The translations under genes were made by a program, and so were the position numbers. The notes under the pieces are model-generated. The model did no database searches. It was given only the letters and a program-made list of their open reading frames with translations, and was not told where the DNA came from. A DNA stretch of 64,000 bases from Armatimonadota bacterium (lineage in GTDB: Bacteria > Armatimonadota > Fimbriimonadia > Fimbriimonadales > GBS-DC), in the NCBI GenBank assembly GCA_023511915.1, contig JAIMAN010000005.1:1-64000 (forward strand), in the 5' to 3' direction. Shown piece after piece: positions 53,309-61,753 of the stretch. Position 1 is the first letter of the stretch; each line of letters begins with the position of its first letter.

Positions 53309-54697
53309 ATGAATCGCCGATGGGTTGGCGCGACGCTGCTCAGCGCGGTGGGGTTATTGGGGCTGGGCGCGGGCGCGCTTTTGTGGACAGTTAGCCGTGA
53401 CGCGCCGTTCCCCAGCGGGGTGCAGCTGGCGGGCTACTCGTTGGCGGGGGTGCGCCCCAGCCAACTCGGTCGCCACTTAGAGACGCTGCGCGCCGTGCTT
53501 GCCGAGCAGCCGATTGTCGTCGCGCAGGCGCCCCAGCGCGCCACGCGCCTCAAACAGTGGGGCGTCGAACTCGATGTCGCCGCCATGCAGCAGGCGGTGC
53601 TGGATGCGTGGGCGCGCGTGCCGCTGTGGGAGCGTCTGTTCGGCGCGCCGCGCGTGCAGGTCGCCCCGCAGTGGGCTGCCATTCCCGAACTGTTCCAGAC
53701 GCAACTGGAGCGCTACCGTTTTCTGGAGCGCGCCCCGCGCGACGCCCGCGTGCGCTTCGTCAACGGCGTCGTGGAAGTCATCCCCAGCCAGTCGGGGCAG
53801 ACGCTGGAACTGGAGCCGAGCCTGCAGAACCTGCTGGCTGCGCTGCGCGAGTTGCCCGCCGCGCAGACGCGCTTCGAGCTGGCGATGCGCCCCACGCCCC
53901 CGCGCATCTCCACCACAGTCGCCCGCGCCATCACGGGCGTGATGGCAAGCTACACGACGCGCTTTCCAGGCTATCAGGTCTCGCGCAACCACAACATTCG
54001 GCTGGCGGCAAGCGCACTCGACGGGCGTATCTTGCTGCCTGGCGAGCGGCTCTCGTACAATCAGGCGGTCGGCAAGCGCACGCTCAAGCAAGGGTTCCGC
54101 CCCGCGCCTGTAATCCTGTATGGCGAGAAGCGGCTGGGCGTCGGCGGCGGCATCTGCCAAGTCTCCTCCACGCTGTATAACGCCGCGCTCCTAAGCGAAC
54201 TCAAAATCGTGCGCCGCGTGAACCACTCGATCCCTGTGGACTATGTGCCCCTCGGACGCGACGCCGCCGTGACCGACACGGGCATCGACTTCGTGATCGA
54301 GAACCCGCACGACCACCCGATTGCGCTCGCGACCGAGTTGGGTCGCTCCTCGCTAACGATACGGGTGCTGGGGCAGCCTGTGGCGGGCAGGACGGTCGTG
54401 CTGAAGACCGAGCGCGGTCAGCCGAAGTCGCCGCCCATCACGCGCATCCCTGACCCGAACCTGCCTGTGGGCAAGGAGCGCGTCATCAAGAAGGGCGCGG
54501 CAGGCGTGCGCGTCGTACTCTGGCGCGAGGTGTACGAGAACGGCGTGTTGGTTGCGCGCGAGCGCGTGGCGACCAGCGTTTACCGCGCCCAGCCGCGCGT
54601 GATTGCCGTCGGTACGAAGCAAACGCCGAGCCAGTCGCCTGCGCCGACGCCTGATGCAGACGCCTCGCTGACAAGTCCGATCGCTCCCGACGAGTGA
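53309..54697 (+). CDS. VanW-family protein with G5-like domain
   Basis: A 462-residue exported or membrane-anchored protein: N-terminal TM segment (ATLLSAVGLLGLGAGALLWTV), two YoaR/PG_binding_4-like stretches, and the VanW core LAASALDGRILLPGERLSYN and VGGGICQVSSTLYNAALLSEL (quoted in part). The C-terminal part (EVYENGVLVARERVATSVYRAQP) is G5-like. VanW proteins are linked to cell-wall processes, function unknown. Start MNRRWVG is near-leaderless. Downstream of the pseudo-Enzyme I gene but with its own -10. Confidence 0.9.
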   Translation: MNRRWVGATLLSAVGLLGLGAGALLWTVSRDAPFPSGVQLAGYSLAGVRPSQLGRHLETLRAVLAEQPIVVAQAPQRATRLKQWGVELDVAAMQQAVLDAWARVPLWERLFGAPRVQVAPQWAAIPELFQTQLERYRFLERAPRDARVRFVNGVVEVIPSQSGQTLELEPSLQNLLAALRELPAAQTRFELAMRPTPPRISTTVARAITGVMASYTTRFPGYQVSRNHNIRLAASALDGRILLPGERLSYNQAVGKRTLKQGFRPAPVILYGEKRLGVGGGICQVSSTLYNAALLSELKIVRRVNHSIPVDYVPLGRDAAVTDTGIDFVIENPHDHPIALATELGRSSLTIRVLGQPVAGRTVVLKTERGQPKSPPITRIPDPNLPVGKERVIKKGAAGVRVVLWREVYENGVLVARERVATSVYRAQPRVIAVGTKQTPSQSPAPTPDADASLTSPIAPDE

Positions 54698-54793
54698 AGC
54701 TGGCAGTGCAGACGGCGCGCCGTGTGTGGAATTGTACCCCCCTCCTGACCGCTGGCTCCCTCGCCCGCGAGGGGGCGCGGGGGATTATGAAGC

Positions 54794-54831
54794 TTCCGCC
54801 CACGCTGAAGCTAACGCTTCAGCACTCCAAA
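54794..54831. repeat. Direct repeat copy 1 with internal hairpin
   Basis: TTCCGCCCACGCTGAAGCTA... (38 nt); contains the palindrome GCTGAAGC-taac-GCTTCAGC. Copy 2 at 54948 differs at about two bases. Confidence 0.8.
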
Positions 54832-54847
54832 CAGGTCGGCGCGCGGC

Positions 54848-54885
54848 TCACCCCTCTCCCACCCTGTGGGAGAGGGGCTGGGGGT
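54848..54885. repeat. Inverted repeat CCCCTCTCCCAC/GTGGGAGAGGGG
   Basis: A 12-bp arm pair separated by CCT, extended by CTCAC/GTGAG further out. A REP/MITE-like hairpin lying between the two direct repeats. Confidence 0.75.
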
Positions 54886-54947
54886 GAGGGCAGAAAGTGG
54901 GCGCACCCTGCACACAGCGAACCCAAGCGATGTACCCTTAGCGAAGA

Positions 54948-54985
54948 TTCCGCCCATGCTGAAGCTGACGCTTCAGCACTCCAAA
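54948..54985. repeat. Direct repeat copy 2 with internal hairpin
   Basis: TTCCGCCCATGCTGAAGCTG... (38 nt), near-identical to copy 1 and located 154 bp downstream. A partial relative (GACGCTGAAGTCTCAGCACT) occurs at about 58517. Confidence 0.8.
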
Positions 54986-55010
54986 TGAGGGTTAGGGTGG
55001 TGCAACGCGC

Positions 55011-55952
55011 CTACCGTCGCCAGCTGAAGGAGCGGGGCGCAGGGCGTCCACCTGCACTGGCAGACATCCGCGACGAGCCGCCGCCCGTACCACCCGCGCG
55101 CAGCGTGCTTTGCGCCAGCGACAGCAAATAGCCCTTCAGACGCTCCAAATCGCGCAGCTCCACAATCGCCAGATACTGCACCCCCTGATTGAACCGCACG
55201 CCGCTGACCCGATTGCGACGGCACAACTTCGCCAACTTGCCCGCAATCACCCAGTCGGCGGTCTTCTCGTCGATCTCGTCGCTCAAGAGCGGTCCTATCC
55301 GCCGAATCCATGTGTCCACAGGCTGCAGGTAGTGATAGTCGCCCGCGTCGATTCGGCTCTCCAAGTCGTACAGGGCGACCATATCGCGCAGCACGAGTGC
55401 GCCGACCTTGGGACCGATGCCCTTGATCTCGGTGATTTGCTGGTAGATCGGCTCCACGCGCCCCGACTGCACAATCGCCTGCTGGATGTCCATCCAGATG
55501 TTGCCAATGGTGTCTTCGGCGTACAGGCGCGCGGCGTAGCCCGCCAGCCCCTCAATCAGCCCGCGGTTCAGCTGCTCGTTGATTTTGCGCTGGTTCTCTT
55601 GGCACACCGCAACGAATGCGTTCCAGAGTTGTTCGGGCGCGTTGCCCGACGCCAGAAACGCGCTGAAGTTCGCCTTGTCGCCCCGCAGCACTTTGTCTAG
55701 CGCCTGCAGCGCGAAGCCCGAATATTCCACGCGGTCGTTCCCGCGTTTGGCGAACGCATAGTAGCCCAGCATCGCGCGGAAGGCGTAGTACGGGTCTGCC
55801 AGCGCGTCGCGCACCGCTTGACTGTCGGGCAGTTGGGTGCGCATCGCGCGCGACAGCTGCGGGAACAGCACCTCGTGCTGGAACTTCTCCGCCTTCTCGC
55901 CCGCCAGACGGTTCAGTATCGCCTCAACCTCCATCATTGTGAACTTCGCCAT
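55011..55952 (-). CDS. HhH-GPD-like protein with unusual N-terminal domain
   Basis: A 313-residue protein. Residues 1-170 are helical and unrecognised. Residues 174-190 (TEIKGIGPKVGALVLRD) form a helix-hairpin-helix whose Lys182 aligns with the catalytic Lys of the endonuclease III family; PVDTWIRRIG (211-220) supplies Asp213, equivalent to the catalytic Asp of VDTH. No iron-sulfur Cys cluster. This suggests a DNA glycosylase or lyase, or a derived DNA-binding protein. Start MAKFTMME with GGAGGCGTGAC upstream. A leader of about 115 nt separates it from its -10. Confidence 0.65.
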   Translation of the reverse strand: MAKFTMMEVEAILNRLAGEKAEKFQHEVLFPQLSRAMRTQLPDSQAVRDALADPYYAFRAMLGYYAFAKRGNDRVEYSGFALQALDKVLRGDKANFSAFLASGNAPEQLWNAFVAVCQENQRKINEQLNRGLIEGLAGYAARLYAEDTIGNIWMDIQQAIVQSGRVEPIYQQITEIKGIGPKVGALVLRDMVALYDLESRIDAGDYHYLQPVDTWIRRIGPLLSDEIDEKTADWVIAGKLAKLCRRNRVSGVRFNQGVQYLAIVELRDLERLKGYLLSLAQSTLRAGGTGGGSSRMSASAGGRPAPRSFSWRR

Positions 55953-56073
55953 GTCACGCCTCCTGTAAGTTTGTGATAGTTGTTGCCCCATAAAATCGCA
56001 GATTCCGCTGGTTAGACGGCTGGAACCTTCTCGGGGTTGCTGCCGAAATCCCGCGCTGGAGACTCCCATCTAT

Positions 56074-56081
56074 ATTATACG
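56074..56081 (-). promoter_or_regulatory. -10 element of the HhH-GPD-like gene
   Basis: Minus-strand CGTATAAT; gives a leader of about 115 nt with no recognised riboswitch. Confidence 0.5.
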
Positions 56082-56099
56082 GAAAATCGCGCGAAAAAT

Positions 56100-57221
56100 T
56101 CACCCGTAGTGCAGGAAAGGCTCGCGTCGGCGTCGGAAGGCGTCCTCGTCGCGGGCGCAGCGTTGCAGGATGCGCTCAGGCTCCGCGCCGTCCATCAGCA
56201 TGGCATGCACCTCGCGGTTCGCCAGCAGCCCCAGCGACTTGTGCGCCTCCCACTCGCGCGGATAGAGTTTGCGCAGGCAGTACGCCAGCCCGATTCCGAA
56301 GGCGAAGGGGCGCAGCTGCTCGCGATTCGTGATGAACACCGACACGCCCTGACACTCGATGCCCTTGTAGACGCTGCTGGTCGGGGTAAACACCATCGGC
56401 ACGGCGCGTGCGCCCGCGCTGGTGGGCAGCTCGTTCAGCATCCATGCCAGCGCGCGCCCATCAATCCACGGCGCGCCGACCAGCTCGAAGGGGGTGTCCG
56501 TGCCGCGCCCGACGGACAGGTTCGTGCCCTCCCACACGCCGACGCCGATATACAGGAACGCCTGTTGCAGGCGGCGCATGTTCGGCGACGGGTTCGTCCA
56601 ATACAGCCCGCAGGCGTCGTAGGTCATGTGCCGTTTCCAGCCCTCGCATGGGATGACCGTAAGGTCTGCACCGATGCCGCGCTCCGTGTTGAACATCTGC
56701 GCCAGCTCGCCGACGGTCATCCCGTGCCGCAGGGCAATCGTGTGGTAGGCGGTGAACGAGAGGCGGTCGGGGTCAGCCAAGGGTCCCTCCACCTGCCCGC
56801 CGATGGGGTTCACCCGATCCAGCACATAGAACGGGATTTTGCGCTCGGCGGCGGCTTCCATCGCCAGCCCCATCGTGGAGATGTAGGTGTAGTACCGCGC
56901 GCCGATGTCTTGGATGTCGAACAGCAGCGCGTCCAGGCTCGCCAGCTGCTGCGGGGTGGGCTTTTTGCGCTCGCCGTAGAGGCTGTAAATCGGCAGCCCT
57001 GTGCGCTCGTCGACGCCGTCGGGCACAGTCTCGTCCAGCTGCCCGCGAATGCCGTGTTCGGGGCTGAACAGCGCGCCGACCGTGATGCCCAGCCGTCGCA
57101 GCAGGTCAATTAGTGGCTCGCGTGTGGCGGTCAGCCCCGTGTGGTTGGTGATCACGCCTACTCGCGCCTTGCGCAACGGCTCCAGATGCGACTCCAGTCG
57201 GTCAATCCCGTTTCGAACCAT
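56100..57221 (-). CDS. DUF1343 / NamZ-like exo-beta-N-acetylmuramidase
   Basis: A 373-residue protein of the DUF1343 family, whose characterised member NamZ releases N-acetylmuramic acid from muropeptides. Family strings: GVITNHTGLTATREPLIDLL, FSPEHGIRGQLDETVPDGVDERTGLPIYSLYG (in part), FDIQDIGARYYTYISTM, VLDRVNPIGG and WEGTNLSVGRGTDTPFELVGAP. No signal peptide is visible, so it is predicted cytosolic, which fits muropeptide recycling. Start MVRNGID with GGAGGCGCAGGC upstream. Own -10 at 57276. Confidence 0.88.
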   Translation of the reverse strand: MVRNGIDRLESHLEPLRKARVGVITNHTGLTATREPLIDLLRRLGITVGALFSPEHGIRGQLDETVPDGVDERTGLPIYSLYGERKKPTPQQLASLDALLFDIQDIGARYYTYISTMGLAMEAAAERKIPFYVLDRVNPIGGQVEGPLADPDRLSFTAYHTIALRHGMTVGELAQMFNTERGIGADLTVIPCEGWKRHMTYDACGLYWTNPSPNMRRLQQAFLYIGVGVWEGTNLSVGRGTDTPFELVGAPWIDGRALAWMLNELPTSAGARAVPMVFTPTSSVYKGIECQGVSVFITNREQLRPFAFGIGLAYCLRKLYPREWEAHKSLGLLANREVHAMLMDGAEPERILQRCARDEDAFRRRREPFLHYG

Positions 57222-57275
57222 GCCTGCGCCTCCTGCGAAATTTGCCCCGCGACTCCCTTCGCGAATGGCAGGAGG

Positions 57276-57283
57276 AGTATACC
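57276..57283 (-). promoter_or_regulatory. Extended -10 of the DUF1343 gene
   Basis: Minus-strand GGTATACT; leader about 48 nt. Confidence 0.55.
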
Positions 57284-57320
57284 TGCTGGCGAATTGCGCA
57301 GGCACAGGGGAGGCGTCGCC

Positions 57321-57731
57321 ATGACCGATCAGAAATTCGCTACGCTGAAGCGCAAGCTGCAGCAGGAACCGAACCACGCCGATGTGATGCACTACTTTTT
57401 TGACCACTTCGCCGACCATCAGGCGTTTATCAAGATGAGTGAGCCTGTTTCGGACGAGCAGCGGCAAAAGGCGATTCACACCATGCTGCTGATTAACCTG
57501 CAGGTGCTGCTGGGCAAGCCGAATGTCGCGCTGATTAATCCGTTCGTTCTTGCCGTACCGAAGCACCGCTTGTTGCACGGCGCGTTTCTCACAGAGGGGA
57601 TGAGTGTGGGCGCGTTCTTCTACTTCGAGGACATCGACTCGGGGCTGGTCGGCGTTTCGGGCGGGCGACTGGGCGACCAGCTTTTGACGGCGCGGTTCAC
57701 GCTGGGTTTGCTGCCGCTTAGTACCGAATAG
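57321..57731 (+). CDS. Uncharacterised small protein
   Basis: A 136-residue soluble protein I do not recognise. The N-terminal 60 residues are helical (YFFDHFADHQAFIKMSE) and the C-terminal half beta-rich (GMSVGAFFYFEDIDSGLVGV). Start MTDQKF follows GGGGAGGCGTCGCC. It is divergent from the DUF1343 gene and converges with DUF429, overlapping it by 14 nt. No promoter was recognised. Confidence 0.7.
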   Translation: MTDQKFATLKRKLQQEPNHADVMHYFFDHFADHQAFIKMSEPVSDEQRQKAIHTMLLINLQVLLGKPNVALINPFVLAVPKHRLLHGAFLTEGMSVGAFFYFEDIDSGLVGVSGGRLGDQLLTARFTLGLLPLSTE

Positions 57732-58464
57732 CCATCTGCAAGCCGCGCGCGTCGTAGGCGGGGTCGCCGAGGCACAGTTCGGACTCGCCGCGGGTGTGGC
57801 GCAGTGCGCTCCATGCGAGGGCGCAGGCGTCGAGCAGGTCGTCGATGCCCGCGTGCGTGGGCGCGACTGCCTGCCGAAACGCCGTCAGCAGGCTCGCCAG
57901 CGCGTCGCCCGATTCGCCCAGCGCGCGGCGCAGGGCGTCCATCCGCACGGCTTGCCCCGCTTCCGTGCGCTTCGGGTAGGCGATGGGCGCGCCCGTCATC
58001 GCCAGAAAGCTCAGCTCAGGGTGCGCCTCCCACACCCGCGCCTGCAGGTCGGGGGTCAGCAGCGCGTCCAGCTCGCGGATGCGCGGAATCAGGTGGTACG
58101 CCTGCACGCTCAAGCCCAGCGCGCGCAGCGGCGCATACGACTCGGCGCACAGCATCGCGCGGGTCGGCGGGATGAACACGCAGCAGGCGCGCTTGCCCAG
58201 CCGCTGACGCGCGATGTGGTCGCACGGGCGCATCCGTGCCCGCCCCGACTCGTGCAGCCCAATCGGCATATCCACCGCGATTGCTCCTGCGTCGGGGTGT
58301 TGCTCCAGAATCGGCGCGAAGCGCGGGTGCAGCGCGTAGTCCAGCGTGAGGCGTCCGCCCGCTGCCTCCGCAAGGCGCACCGCCAGCCAGCCCGCCCGAC
58401 AGCCGTCCACACCCAGCGCGACGCGCGAGGATTCAGAATTGTTATTGCGTATACCTGTGCGCAC
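57718..58464 (-). CDS. DUF429 protein (RNase H-like fold)
   Basis: A 248-residue DUF429 protein: VALGVDGCRAGWLAVRL near the N terminus, AIAVDMPIGLHESG and DDLLDACALAWSA (Asp-rich C-terminal motif). The acidic positions fit an RNase H-like nuclease, as predicted for the family, but activity is unproven. GTG start (AVRTGIR) 10 nt from a GGTATATT -10; no ATG fits between the promoter and the conserved core. Overlaps the 57321 gene by 14 nt at the 3' end. Confidence 0.8.
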   Translation of the reverse strand: MRTGIRNNNSESSRVALGVDGCRAGWLAVRLAEAAGGRLTLDYALHPRFAPILEQHPDAGAIAVDMPIGLHESGRARMRPCDHIARQRLGKRACCVFIPPTRAMLCAESYAPLRALGLSVQAYHLIPRIRELDALLTPDLQARVWEAHPELSFLAMTGAPIAYPKRTEAGQAVRMDALRRALGESGDALASLLTAFRQAVAPTHAGIDDLLDACALAWSALRHTRGESELCLGDPAYDARGLQMAIRY

Positions 58465-58474
58465 TGCGCGGGTT

Positions 58475-58482
58475 AATATACC
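58475..58482 (-). promoter_or_regulatory. Extended -10 of the DUF429 gene
   Basis: Minus-strand GGTATATT, 10 nt before the GTG start. Confidence 0.5.
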
Positions 58483-58569
58483 AGAGGGCACGCGCGCTGC
58501 AACGCTCGGTTGCGGACGCTGAAGTCTCAGCACTTAAACGCTCCACTGCAGAAAGCCTGACCCCGCGCC

Positions 58570-58575
58570 GATAAT
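58570..58575 (+). promoter_or_regulatory. Candidate -10 of flgF-flgG
   Basis: GATAAT ends 8 nt before the ATG of flgF; no Shine-Dalgarno seen. A flagellar sigma promoter was not recognised. Confidence 0.4.
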
Positions 58576-58583
58576 GCCCGCTG

Positions 58584-59309
58584 ATGCTACGCGGACTGTA
58601 TGTGGCTGCCGAGGGAATGGCTGCCCGACAAAAAGCGCAGGACGCGATTGCCAACAATCTGGCGAATCTGAACACCACCGGCTTCAAGGCAGACCGCCCC
58701 GCCTTCGAGGCGGTCTACGAACGGCAACTGTACCGCGTGCAGGGGGCACGCTCGCAGCCGATTGGCGCGCTTTCGGCGGGGGCAATCCTGCGCGACCTCT
58801 ACACCGACCTGCAGCAGGGCGCGCTCACCACGACGGGCAACCCGCTCGATGTCGCCATCGACGGCGCGGGCTTTTTCGCAGTGCAGACCGCGCAGGGCGT
58901 CCGCTACACGCGCAACGGCGCGTTCCAACGGAATGCGGGCGGCATCCTCACCACCCGCGCGGGCGACCCCGTGCTGGGCGAGGGCAACCAGCCGATTCGT
59001 GTGCCGCCGAACGCGACCGTGCACATCGGCGAGGACGGCGCAGTGCTGGCGAACGGGGCGCGCGTCGGAAGGCTGCTGATTGTGCAGGGCGACCTCGCCA
59101 AAGCGCCCGACGGCGACTTCATCGGCGCGGCGCAACCCGTCGCCAACCCGCGCGTCGTCGCAGGCGCCCTCGAAGCCTCGAATGTGAACATGGTGCGCGA
59201 GATGGTCACGATGATCGAACTCATCCGCGCCTACGAAACGCACCAGAAAATCATCCACGCGCACGACAGCACGCTCGAACGCGCCATCAACGAACTACCG
59301 AAGGTATAG
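58584..59309 (+). CDS. flgF: Flagellar basal-body rod protein FlgF
   Basis: A 241-residue axial protein: MLRGLYVAAEGMAARQKAQDAIANNLANLNTTGFKADRP at the N terminus, GNPLDVAIDGAGFFAVQTAQGVRYTRNGAFQ, and the C-terminal coil LEASNVNMVREMVTMIELIRAYE (all in part). It is shorter than its neighbour and lacks the FlgG-type RLVTSNGY string, so FlgF (proximal rod) is the better call. Exported by the flagellar type III system without a cleaved signal. flgG follows 11 nt downstream. Confidence 0.88.
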   Translation: MLRGLYVAAEGMAARQKAQDAIANNLANLNTTGFKADRPAFEAVYERQLYRVQGARSQPIGALSAGAILRDLYTDLQQGALTTTGNPLDVAIDGAGFFAVQTAQGVRYTRNGAFQRNAGGILTTRAGDPVLGEGNQPIRVPPNATVHIGEDGAVLANGARVGRLLIVQGDLAKAPDGDFIGAAQPVANPRVVAGALEASNVNMVREMVTMIELIRAYETHQKIIHAHDSTLERAINELPKV

Positions 59310-59320
59310 GAGGCAACCCG

Positions 59321-60109
59321 ATGATACGCGCACTCCACACTGCCGCCGCAGGCATGGAATCGCAGCAGTTCAATATCGATGTGATTGCGAACAACTTGGC
59401 TAATGTGAACACGAACGGCTTCAAGACCGTGCGTGCGGACTTTGAGGACTTGCTGTACCAGACGCTGCGTCCTGCAGGGGCGACGGCGGCTGGGGGCACG
59501 CAGCTGCCCAGCGGCTTGCAGGTCGGGCTGGGGTCGCGCCCAGCGGCGACCTACGGGCTGTTCACGACAGGCGCGCTGCAGGTCACGGGCAACCCGCTCG
59601 ATATGGCGATTGAGGGCGATGGCTTTTTCAAGGTGCTGCTGCCCGACGGCGCAATCGCCTACACGCGCGACGGCGGGTTCAAAATGGACGCGCAGGGCAG
59701 GCTGGTCACCTCCAACGGCTACCCGCTGGAACCCGAAATCATCATCCCGCCCGACGCCGAACAAATCATGATCGGGCGCGACGGGGTGATTAGCGTGCGG
59801 CGCGGCGGGCAAGACGGCGTCGAGGAACTCGGACAAATCACGCTCGTGCGGTTTGTGAACCCTGCGGGGCTGAATCGGATTGGCATGAACCTCTACCGCC
59901 TCACGCCCGCCGCAGGCGAACCGATTGAGGGCGCGCCCGGCACGAACGGCATCGGCAGCATCGCAAGCAGCGCGCTGGAAGCCTCGAATGTGCAAATCGT
60001 CGACGAGATGGTGCGCCTGATTATGGCGCAGCGCGCCTACGAGGTCAACTCCCGCGCGATTCAGACCGCCGACGAGATGCTCAGCGTGGCGAAGGACTTG
60101 AAGCGGTAA
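59321..60109 (+). CDS. flgG: Flagellar distal rod protein FlgG
   Basis: A 262-residue rod protein: ALHTAAAGMESQQFNIDVIANNLANVNTNGFK at the N terminus, GNPLDMAIEGDGFFKVLLPDG and DAQGRLVTSNGYPLEPEIIIP in the middle, and ASSALEASNVQIVDEMVRLIMAQRAYEVNSRAI at the end (in part). Length is the FlgG norm. It forms the distal rod of the flagellar motor, so the cell is predicted motile. AGGAGG 8 nt upstream. Paired with flgF; no other flagellar genes are in the window. The stop abuts guaA. Confidence 0.93.
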   Translation: MIRALHTAAAGMESQQFNIDVIANNLANVNTNGFKTVRADFEDLLYQTLRPAGATAAGGTQLPSGLQVGLGSRPAATYGLFTTGALQVTGNPLDMAIEGDGFFKVLLPDGAIAYTRDGGFKMDAQGRLVTSNGYPLEPEIIIPPDAEQIMIGRDGVISVRRGGQDGVEELGQITLVRFVNPAGLNRIGMNLYRLTPAAGEPIEGAPGTNGIGSIASSALEASNVQIVDEMVRLIMAQRAYEVNSRAIQTADEMLSVAKDLKR

Positions 60110-61657
60110 TCACTCCCACTCAATCGTCGCAGGCGGCTTGGAACTGAGGTCGTACAGCACGCGGTTGACGCCGGGCGCCTCGTTGCTGATGCGGTTGGCG
60201 ACGCGCAGCAGCAGGTCCCACGGCAACTCGGCAGGCTCGGCGGTCATCGCGTCCTCGCTATGCACCACGCGCAGCACAATCGGGTACTGGTAGGTGCGCT
60301 GGTCGCCCATCACGCCGACCGAGCGCACATCGGGCAGCACGGCGAACGCTTGCCAGACGCGCTGCGCCCAGCCCGTGCGGGTGAGTTCCTCGTTCAGAAT
60401 CGCGTCCGCCGCGCGCACAATCGCCAACTTCTCCGCCGTTACTTCGCCCAGCACGCGCACTGCCAAGCCCGGTCCAGGGAACGGCTGCCGCCACACGATT
60501 TCGGGGGGCAGCCCCAACTCCTGCGCGACGCGGCGCACCTCGTCCTTGAACAGGTAGCGCAGCGGCTCGATGAGTTCCATACGCATCCAGTCGGGCAGCC
60601 CGCCGACATTGTGGTGCGTCTTGATTTTCGCGGCGAGGCGCGTGCCGCTCTCGATGACATCGGGGTACAGCGTGCCCTGCGCCAAGTAGCGGCACTGCCC
60701 AATCGCGTCGGCGTGCGCTTCGAACACGCGCACGAACTCCTCGCCGATGACCTTGCGCTTCTGCTCGGGGTCAACGACGCCCCGCAGTCGCTGCAGGAAC
60801 CGCTCGCGGGCGTCCACGAAAATCAGGCGGCTGGGGAAGTGCTGCGTGAACAGCGTCCGCACCTGCTCCGCCTCGCCCGCGCGCATCAGCCCGTGATCGA
60901 CGAAGATGCAGGTGAGTTGCTCGCCGATGGCGCGTTGCACCAGCGCGGCGACCGTGCAGGAGTCGACGCCGCCGCTGACGGCGCACAGCACGCGCTCGCT
61001 GCCCACCTGCGCGCGGATGCGGGCGACGCTCTCGTCGATGAAGTTGCGCATCGTCCAGTCGCCCTTGCAGCCGCACACCGCATACAGGAACTGGCGCAGC
61101 AGGTGCATGCCGAACGGCGTGTGCGCCACTTCGGGATGGAACTGCACGCCGTAGAGATGTCGCTGCAGGTCGCCCATCGCCGCGACGGGCGTGTTCTCGG
61201 TCTCCGCCAGCACTACAAAACCTGGCGGGGGCGTCTGCACCATGTCGCCGTGGCTCATCCAGCAGGTCAGGTGGAAGTCCAGTTGCTCGAACAGCGGTTC
61301 GGCATGCACGACGGTCAGCAGCGTGCGCCCGTACTCGCGCTGTGCAGCAGGCTGCACGACGCCGCCCAGCAGGTGCGCCATCAACTGATGCCCGTAGCAG
61401 ATGCCCAGCACAGGCACGCCCAGCGTGAACAGTTCGGGGTCGACGCGCGGGGCGTTCGGCTCATAGACGCTCGCGGGACCGCCCGACAGGATAATGCCCT
61501 TTGGCTGGCGGGCGCGTAGGGCGTGCAGGGGCGTATCATACGGCAGAATCTCGCAGAACACATTGCACTCGCGCACGCGCCGCGCAATCAACTGCGTGTA
61601 TTGCCCGCCGAAGTCCAGAATCGCGACCTGCTCGTGCGCGCCGATTGGGGTCTCCAT
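60110..61657 (-). CDS. guaA: GMP synthase (glutamine-hydrolysing)
   Basis: A 515-residue enzyme converting XMP to GMP with glutamine and ATP. The N-terminal class I amidotransferase has [18 protein letters not shown], the nucleophile [15 protein letters not shown] and [11 protein letters not shown]; the C-terminal ATP-pyrophosphatase has the PP-loop [14 protein letters not shown] and the dimer domain [24 protein letters not shown] (in part) and ends IEWE. Start METPIGA lies 8 nt from a GGTATCCT -10; the ATG six codons earlier overlaps that element, so leaderless translation is predicted. Confidence 0.96.
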   Translation of the reverse strand: METPIGAHEQVAILDFGGQYTQLIARRVRECNVFCEILPYDTPLHALRARQPKGIILSGGPASVYEPNAPRVDPELFTLGVPVLGICYGHQLMAHLLGGVVQPAAQREYGRTLLTVVHAEPLFEQLDFHLTCWMSHGDMVQTPPPGFVVLAETENTPVAAMGDLQRHLYGVQFHPEVAHTPFGMHLLRQFLYAVCGCKGDWTMRNFIDESVARIRAQVGSERVLCAVSGGVDSCTVAALVQRAIGEQLTCIFVDHGLMRAGEAEQVRTLFTQHFPSRLIFVDARERFLQRLRGVVDPEQKRKVIGEEFVRVFEAHADAIGQCRYLAQGTLYPDVIESGTRLAAKIKTHHNVGGLPDWMRMELIEPLRYLFKDEVRRVAQELGLPPEIVWRQPFPGPGLAVRVLGEVTAEKLAIVRAADAILNEELTRTGWAQRVWQAFAVLPDVRSVGVMGDQRTYQYPIVLRVVHSEDAMTAEPAELPWDLLLRVANRISNEAPGVNRVLYDLSSKPPATIEWE

Positions 61658-61665
61658 CGGGGAAT

Positions 61666-61673
61666 AGGATACC
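61666..61673 (-). promoter_or_regulatory. Extended -10 of guaA
   Basis: Minus-strand GGTATCCT, 8 nt before the chosen ATG. Confidence 0.5.
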
Positions 61674-61753
61674 ATGCAATCCACGGGCGGCACAATCGCC
61701 GTCGACGCCGCGTAGCAGGAATCCCCGCGCCCGCGCCGAATGCCCATAGCGCC

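Larger units (their letters stand above)
54698..55010. other. Gene-free, repeat-rich spacer
   Basis: 313 bp without a supportable gene. Holds two 38-nt direct repeats, a long inverted repeat and a minus-strand GGGTACAAT (54734-54742) that faces the vanW 3' end. Short ORFs here have no recognisable features. Confidence 0.7.

Noticed and set aside
55953-56073. Riboswitch in the long leader of the HhH-GPD-like gene
   Set aside because: No conserved core of a known riboswitch class could be matched by eye; left as an unassigned leader.
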